Shown one piece after another: positions 7,328 to 11,729 of a stretch of DNA of 11,729 nucleotides. This stretch comes from Acidobacteriota bacterium (lineage in GTDB: Bacteria; Acidobacteriota; UBA4820; DSQY01). The stretch spans positions 1,603-13,331 of the forward strand of contig JAKAIJ010000049.1 of NCBI GenBank assembly GCA_021814355.1, written 5' to 3'. Below the pieces are notes generated by a model, which ran no database searches, was not told where the DNA came from, and saw nothing but the letters and a program-made list of their open reading frames with translations. Positions within the stretch are counted from its first letter, which is position 1; every line of letters begins with the position of its first letter. The position numbers and the translations under genes are program-made.

Positions 7328-8119
7328 TCACGCCACGGCGTTGCGGACCGCGAGCCCCCGGCGAACCAGCTCCTTGAGGACCGCGCCGTAGGCGGTGCCC
7401 AGGTCCTCGGGACGGTGGGCGTCGGAGGAGAGGATCACTTGGCTGCCGCCCAGCTCGCGGTAGAGGTCCAGGATGGCCCAGCCGGGGTAGGGCTCGGTGA
7501 AGCCCACCCGGTAGGTGGCGGTGTTCACCTCCAGGAAAACGCCCAGGTCCAGGCAGGCGGTGACCACCTCCCGGATCTTCCGGCCGTAGTGCTCGAGCCA
7601 GAATTCACCCGTGTAGCGGGGCCCCTTGCAGGAGTAGCGCTTGGGAAAATCCAGGTGGCCGAGGGCGTCGTAAAGGCCGCTCTCCACCACCTGGAGGCAG
7701 GCGTCGAAGTAGGGCTCCAGGCACTCCTCGAGGGGAATCCCGTGCCCCTCCACCCCGGCCATGAAACTGCCGATCTCCTCGCGGCCCACGTGGTGCACCG
7801 AGCCGAGGACGTAGTGGAAGCGCCGGGCGCGGAGGTAGTCCCGAATGGCCGCGGCGCGCTCCTCTTGGTGGGAGACCTCCACGCCGAACCGGAGCTTGAG
7901 GTCGGGGGCGAGGGCCGCCTGCTCCTCCCAGTCGTCGCGGGCCCGCTCGTACGGGAAGTGGCCGTAGCCCATCTCGGAGGGGTCGAACTCCAGGTGCTCG
8001 GTCAGGACGAACCCGCCGAGGCCCACCCGGCGCGCGGCGTCCACCAGCGACTCGAGGGAGGAGTCGCTGTCCCAAGAGTGGCGGCTGTGCACGTGGTGGT
8101 CAACGAAGGCCTCGTACAT
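7328..8119 (-). CDS. PHP-domain phosphoesterase, histidinol-phosphatase (HisJ/HisK) family
   Basis: A 263-aa protein with the PHP motifs in order: DHHVHSRHSWDS (Asp7, His9, His11), TEH (His42), GVEVS (Glu81), VLGSVHHV, ALGHLDFPKRY, EVNTA and SSDAH (Asp233, His235). These residues bind the multinuclear metal centre that hydrolyses phosphate monoesters. The closest family by motif pattern is histidinol-phosphatase (histidine biosynthesis, EC 3.1.3.15), but no other his genes are in the window and related PHP proteins act on other phosphates, so no symbol is given. The ATG has GAGG upstream at short spacing. It lies 46 bp after the OPT transporter gene on the same strand and is probably co-transcribed with it. 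Confidence 0.88.
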   Translation of the reverse strand: MYEAFVDHHVHSRHSWDSDSSLESLVDAARRVGLGGFVLTEHLEFDPSEMGYGHFPYERARDDWEEQAALAPDLKLRFGVEVSHQEERAAAIRDYLRARRFHYVLGSVHHVGREEIGSFMAGVEGHGIPLEECLEPYFDACLQVVESGLYDALGHLDFPKRYSCKGPRYTGEFWLEHYGRKIREVVTACLDLGVFLEVNTATYRVGFTEPYPGWAILDLYRELGGSQVILSSDAHRPEDLGTAYGAVLKELVRRGLAVRNAVA

Positions 8120-8165
8120 GGGTCCTCAGCCGCCGGCGCCGGTCCCTCGGCGCTGGCCGCGCCGC

Positions 8166-10766
8166 TCACAGGAACTGGAACGCCACGAGGATGGCCACCG
8201 CGATGCCCATGAGGCTCTCCCCCGCGATGAGTCCAGAGGCTACGGGGATCGTGTAGGTCTCGGAAAAGGCCGGGGTCCGCTTCTCCAGGAGCCAGGCGAT
8301 GAAGGCGCCGATGAACATGCTGACGCTGTTGTATGCGGGGATGACGAAGGCGATTCCCATGGCGGTGGCCGACGGGAGAAACTTTCGGCTCCTGGGCCAG
8401 ATCCGCTCGCAGAGCGTGACGGCGATGCCGAAAAGGCCGCCCCACAGAAGCCCCCACCGCGCCGAGACGGGCAGCGCGTGGAGGCCGTTGGAGAGCAGCA
8501 GCGCCACGCCCGCCCAGGTCTGGGCGGCGGGGGCGGGGAGCTTGTCGGTTCCCAGCACGTCCGCGTTGGGGATCAGGATGTTGTAGACCGGGGCCGACAC
8601 CGCCGACCCCACCACCACCCCGAGGAGCATCCCGAGGAACTGCTTGCGGGGGCTCGCGCCCACCTGGTATCCGCAGCGCCAGGCCTGGAGCAGGTCCGCG
8701 GAGGAGGTGGCGGCGCCCGCGGTCACGTTGGCGGTCATGAGATTGGCCGTCATGTTCCCGGGGGCGATGCCGCCGTACATGAGCTGGGTGATCTTGCCCA
8801 TGGCGCCCACGGGGGTGATGTCGGTCTCGCCCGTGGCCCGGCACGCCACGATGGCGAGGAAGAAGGACATGACCACGGCCAGCACCCCCATCCACCAGTG
8901 GATTCCGAAGAACCACGCCTGGAGGACCACGGCGGCGGCCCCCGTGACCAGAAAGCCCGCGGCGAACCAGGAACCCGGGACCTCCACGGCGGCCAGGGCA
9001 TCGGCGGCCGCCACGGGAGTCTTCCTGAACATGGCGGCGAGGCCGCCGAAGGCCCTCAAGACGGTGCGCCACTGCATGAAGAAGGAGAGCAGCCCCGCGG
9101 TCACCATCATGGCTACGCCAGGCCACATAAGCCATCGGACGATGTTGCGGAAGCCGCCGTAGTTCACGGTCCGGTTCTGCCCCGCGGAAAACCCCATCAG
9201 CCCGGCGGCGCTCCCCTCGCCCACGGTCACCTTGGCGTCCCACTGGCGGTAGGCCGTCCCCGCCACGGTGAAATGGTCCCGCTGGTAGCCGAAGGCGAGC
9301 TTCCCGAAGAAGGGGTTGGGGCGGCCGTCGGGGAGCTTCTCGGCGTTGAGGGCCGCGAGGGCGGCCTTCTCGTCGGCGAAGGAGGCGCCCGCAGGAAAGT
9401 CCGCGCTGAGGGGCTCCTGGGCGATCTCGCCCGAGGCGCCGGGCCTCTGCCCGGCGAGAAAGGCGAGGGCCGCCCCGGGAGGAAAGACGAGGGGGAACCG
9501 TTGTACTCGGGCGGCCGCGCCCTCCTTGAACCCCAGGGCCTCGGGACCCGCCTCCTGGAGCTTCAGGATGACGGGGGCGGCGGGGGCCTGGGCGAGCGCC
9601 ACGGCGAGGCGTCGCTGGCCTTTGTCCACGGTGAACTTCAGCCCCAAGCCCCCGCCATTGAGAGCCTGCTCGAGTTGGGCGGCGTTTTTGCACGCGGCGG
9701 CGGGCCAGGCGTAAGCGAAGCTCTGGCCGCCCGGCTCCACGGCTACGACCATCCTTGCCCCCGCGGGGATTTCCACGGGGAAGGCCAAGTCGCTCCCTCC
9801 TACGATCCGCGGGGAGTCCTCGTAGCCCACGGCGGCCTGAACCGTCGGCGCGTCGTGGGTAATATCGCCCTTCTGAATGTAGAGGGGGGCCAGGACACCG
9901 TACCCCAGAAGGGCCGCAAGCAGGAGGCTCGCGCCGGCCCGTATCCCCATGATGGCGCCCGCGCCCACCATGATGAGGCTCCCCTCGAAGGAGAGGGTGA
10001 GGCGGGCGAAGGACACGCCCATCACCGACCAGGAGGGGGGGATGAGGGTGGCCGGGATGACGTTGGCCCACCCCCTCCACTTCCAGACGCCGAGCTCCGT
10101 GGCCACGCGGCCCTTCACGAATTCGGGGATGCCGAGGACGCCGTCGCGGCACCAGGCGATGACGAGCCCGATCCCGAGGGCCCCGAAGAGGGCGCGGGCC
10201 TTTTTGGCCGCCTCGCCGCCCGCGGAATACATCCCCTTGAGCACCTCGGAGGTGGCGAACCCCGTGGGGAACTTCAGGTCCTCCACGTTGATCATCTGCC
10301 GCTTCATGGGGATGCCCATGGTGAGCCCCAGGAAGAGAATGACCGCCACCCAGAGGGCGAGCTGCCAGGTGGGGAGCGTGCGCCCCGAGACCATGGTGAG
10401 CGCCGGGACCGCGTTGGAAAGCCCCGCCGAGGCGATGAAGGCGCAGGCGGAGGCGATGGTGAGCAGGGCGTTGTTCTCGAGGATCCCCATCTCCTGCTTC
10501 ACGAGGAACGGCAGCACCGTCCGCAGGGCCTTGAAGATGGCGAAGGCCATGATGGCCGCGGTGATGGTGACGCCGAGGCTCCAGCCCGCCTTGAACCCGA
10601 CGTAGAGGTTCGAGAGGCACATGACGGCGCCGATGAGGGCGCCGAGCACCACCGAGCGCACCGTGAGCTCGGCCTCGGCTCCGCCTCGGTAGACCTTTTC
10701 AAGCCACTCGCGTTCGCGGGTCTCCGCGGGGTTTGCCCCCCGGTCCTGGCTGGACTGCTCCGCCAT
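8166..10766 (-). CDS. OPT-family oligopeptide (or metal-chelate) transporter with large soluble insertion
   Basis: An 866-aa polytopic membrane protein; the ATG at 10766 follows GAGGAGGAGAG. Bacterial OPT transporters take up oligopeptides or metal-chelate compounds using the proton gradient. Signature stretches include NLYVGFKAGWSLGVTI in the first helices, LKFPTGFATSEVLKGMYS, GETDITPVGAMGKITQLMYG (~645-665), TANVTAGAATSSADLLQAWR and VIPAYNSVSMFIGAF near the C-terminus. About 230 residues (~300-530), lying between helices ending ...GVLAPLY and beginning WLMWPGV, are hydrophilic and free of membrane segments; this makes the protein about 200 residues longer than common bacterial members. The substrate cannot be read from sequence. 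It heads a same-strand run with the PHP and DUF255 genes and has a sigma70-like promoter. Confidence 0.93.
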   Translation of the reverse strand: MAEQSSQDRGANPAETREREWLEKVYRGGAEAELTVRSVVLGALIGAVMCLSNLYVGFKAGWSLGVTITAAIMAFAIFKALRTVLPFLVKQEMGILENNALLTIASACAFIASAGLSNAVPALTMVSGRTLPTWQLALWVAVILFLGLTMGIPMKRQMINVEDLKFPTGFATSEVLKGMYSAGGEAAKKARALFGALGIGLVIAWCRDGVLGIPEFVKGRVATELGVWKWRGWANVIPATLIPPSWSVMGVSFARLTLSFEGSLIMVGAGAIMGIRAGASLLLAALLGYGVLAPLYIQKGDITHDAPTVQAAVGYEDSPRIVGGSDLAFPVEIPAGARMVVAVEPGGQSFAYAWPAAACKNAAQLEQALNGGGLGLKFTVDKGQRRLAVALAQAPAAPVILKLQEAGPEALGFKEGAAARVQRFPLVFPPGAALAFLAGQRPGASGEIAQEPLSADFPAGASFADEKAALAALNAEKLPDGRPNPFFGKLAFGYQRDHFTVAGTAYRQWDAKVTVGEGSAAGLMGFSAGQNRTVNYGGFRNIVRWLMWPGVAMMVTAGLLSFFMQWRTVLRAFGGLAAMFRKTPVAAADALAAVEVPGSWFAAGFLVTGAAAVVLQAWFFGIHWWMGVLAVVMSFFLAIVACRATGETDITPVGAMGKITQLMYGGIAPGNMTANLMTANVTAGAATSSADLLQAWRCGYQVGASPRKQFLGMLLGVVVGSAVSAPVYNILIPNADVLGTDKLPAPAAQTWAGVALLLSNGLHALPVSARWGLLWGGLFGIAVTLCERIWPRSRKFLPSATAMGIAFVIPAYNSVSMFIGAFIAWLLEKRTPAFSETYTIPVASGLIAGESLMGIAVAILVAFQFL

Positions 10767-10788
10767 CTCTCCTCCTCGGGCCGAGGAA

Positions 10789-10817
10789 ATCATACCGCCC
10801 GGCGGCGGCCGGGGCAA
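10789..10817 (-). promoter_or_regulatory. Candidate promoter of the OPT transporter run
   Basis: On the minus strand, TTGCCC (10817-10812) and TATGAT (10794-10789) are separated by exactly 17 bp. The predicted start is about 17 nt before the ATG, leaving room for the Shine-Dalgarno sequence. Confidence 0.6.
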
Positions 10818-10842
10818 ACCGACGCGGAGGCGGCGGTTCCGA

Positions 10843-10851
10843 TGCTAAACT
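10843..10851 (+). promoter_or_regulatory. Extended -10 promoter element of the cyclase gene
   Basis: TGCTAAACT gives the extended -10 TGn plus a 4/6 -10 hexamer; no -35 hexamer is evident. Transcription from here would begin near 10858, just before the AGGGAG ribosome-binding site, which favours the TTG start at 10875 over the in-frame ATG at 10842. Confidence 0.4.
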
Positions 10852-10874
10852 GTAATTTTCAGGGAGAGCTTCGT

Positions 10875-11729
10875 TTGGCCGACCTCGCCGCTTTCCTGCC
10901 CTGGAGCGTCTACGGCCTGCTGGAGGCCGCCCGCGCAGGCCGCGAGGCGCGGCGCACCTGCCGGGGCACCGTCCTCTTCTGCGACGTGGCGGGGTTCACC
11001 CCCCTCACGGAGGCCCTCTCGGCCATCGGGCGGGAGGGCTCGGAGGAGCTCACTCGCCTGCTTAACGGCTACTTCACCCGGATGATCGGCATCCTCGCGG
11101 AGGAGGGCGGCGACGTCCTGCGCTTCGGCGGCGACGCCATGACCGTATTTTTTCCGGGCGAGTCGCGGGAACGGGCGGCCCGGGGGGCGTTGCGGATGAT
11201 GGAGGCCATGGCCGAGTTCTCGGACCTGCCCACGCGGGCGGGCCGGTTCTCCCTCTCCATGAAGATCGGCGCCGCCCATGGAGCCGTGAGTCTCGGGCTG
11301 GTCGGCGACGGCACCCTGGGGCGGGACTACTACGCCGCTGGCCTCCCGCTGGACGAGGCGGCGGAGGCGGAGCACCGGTCGGCGCCGGGGCGGATCATCC
11401 TCCACCCCGCTTTCCTCGCCGGAGCCCGCCGGACGGTCGAGACCGAGAATCTCGGCGACGGGTACGCGCGCCTTGCCGGCGTGGCTCCTTTCCAGGCCTC
11501 ACCCTTGCGGTCCCCTGATGCCCCGGAGCCGCAGGCCTTGCGCGAAGTGGTCCCGCCGCACCTCGCAGAGCGGGCGGGTGAGGGGATTCTGGGGGAGCAC
11601 CGGGGAACGGCGGTGGTCTTTCTCGGCGCCGCGGGGTTCAGCATCAACACGCTGACCCTGTTCGGCATGGTCCTGGCGATCGGCCTGCTCGTCGACGATG
11701 CCATCGTCGTCGTCGAGAATGTCGAGCGC
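10875..11729 (+). CDS. Class III adenylate/guanylate cyclase (tandem-domain type), 3' truncated and chimeric at the end
   Basis: A frame of 285 codons runs off the right edge. The TTG start follows AGGGAG by eight bases; an in-frame ATG at 10842 is possible but lies in the likely promoter. Residues ~32-190 form a class III cyclase domain, which makes cAMP or cGMP from the triphosphate. FCDVAGFT supplies metal-binding Asp37 and LRFGGDAM supplies Asp87; Arg83 replaces the Lys found at the matching site in soluble-adenylyl-cyclase-type C1 domains. VPPHLAERAGEGILGEHRGT and then AVVFLGAAGF look like the start of a second cyclase domain, as in tandem C1-C2 (sAC-like) proteins. From about 11635 the sequence abruptly becomes the TM4 region of an RND efflux pump; see the separate entry. 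The cyclase part is convincing, and the tail probably does not belong to it. Confidence 0.82.
   Translation, partial: MADLAAFLPWSVYGLLEAARAGREARRTCRGTVLFCDVAGFTPLTEALSAIGREGSEELTRLLNGYFTRMIGILAEEGGDVLRFGGDAMTVFFPGESRERAARGALRMMEAMAEFSDLPTRAGRFSLSMKIGAAHGAVSLGLVGDGTLGRDYYAAGLPLDEAAEAEHRSAPGRIILHPAFLAGARRTVETENLGDGYARLAGVAPFQASPLRSPDAPEPQALREVVPPHLAERAGEGILGEHRGTAVVFLGAAGFSINTLTLFGMVLAIGLLVDDAIVVVENVER
11635..11729 (+). other. RND efflux-pump (AcrB-like) TM4 fragment joined in frame to the cyclase
   Basis: The last ~31 codons encode the highly conserved RND transporter helix 4: FSINTLTLFGMVLAI followed by LLVDDAIVVVENVER, including the paired Asp residues (AcrB Asp407/Asp408) of the proton relay. 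No other part of an RND pump precedes it. The codons GGG-TTC-AGC at the join could belong to either parent, which suggests joining at short shared sequence. Confidence 0.8.

Noticed and set aside
8002..10620. Long 872-codon frame on the minus strand in a different frame within the OPT gene
   Set aside because: Its product is Arg/Gly/Pro/His-rich low-complexity sequence without family motifs; it is an out-of-frame shadow caused by high GC. The OPT frame has many clear motifs.
10842..10874. ATG start for the cyclase at 10842
   Set aside because: It overlaps a likely extended -10 element, its nearest GGAGG is 11 bp away, and the added residues do not resemble the family N-terminus. It remains possible.

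Overview
This is a GC-rich window from a bacterium with Gram-negative-like gene content. Codons are strongly GC-biased at the third position, Shine-Dalgarno sequences are AGGAGG-like, and promoters are sigma70-like. Bacterioferritin, a class III cyclase, an OPT transporter, a YyaL-type thioredoxin-domain protein and a long alpha-solenoid fused to a CRP-type domain would suit Acidobacteriota, Myxococcota or a related deep lineage. No gene here settles the taxon. A gene cut at the left edge and a chimeric right end suggest that the window is, or comes from, a short metagenomic contig.

Layout from left to right. (1) 2-937, plus: the 3' part of an ENPP-type phosphodiesterase/alkaline phosphatase superfamily gene. 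(2) 981-2816, plus: a 611-aa protein made of about 21 single-helix 13-residue repeats, a TPR-like segment, an Ala/Pro linker and a C-terminal cyclic-nucleotide-binding fold that lacks the phosphate-binding Arg. (3) 2947-3144: a near-consensus promoter driving tRNA-Gln(CTG) and tRNA-Glu(CTC). (4) 3145-3586: a 442-bp gene-free stretch full of hairpins. It includes a 103-bp direct repeat that copies the 3' tail of tRNA-Glu and the palindromic DNA following it. (5) 3587-4526, minus: a small membrane-anchored or lipoprotein OB-fold protein and a DUF4442 hotdog protein. (6) 4657-5121, plus: bacterioferritin with an intact ferroxidase site, divergent from the DUF4442 gene across a promoter-bearing inverted repeat. 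(7) 5151-10766, minus: a probable three-gene run of OPT transporter, PHP phosphoesterase and DUF255/thioredoxin protein. (8) 10875-11729, plus: a class III nucleotidyl cyclase running off the edge, whose last ~30 codons switch to RND efflux-pump sequence.

Functionally this is a mixed housekeeping/accessory neighbourhood. A possible link is cyclic-nucleotide signalling, with a cyclase at the right edge and a cNMP-fold protein near the left, although the sensor fold appears to have lost canonical ligand binding. I see no defence system, CRISPR array, transposase or integrase. The most unusual material is the structured tRNA-tail repeat at 3121-3468, the 13-residue helical repeat protein, the ~230-residue soluble insertion in the OPT transporter, and the chimeric right end.
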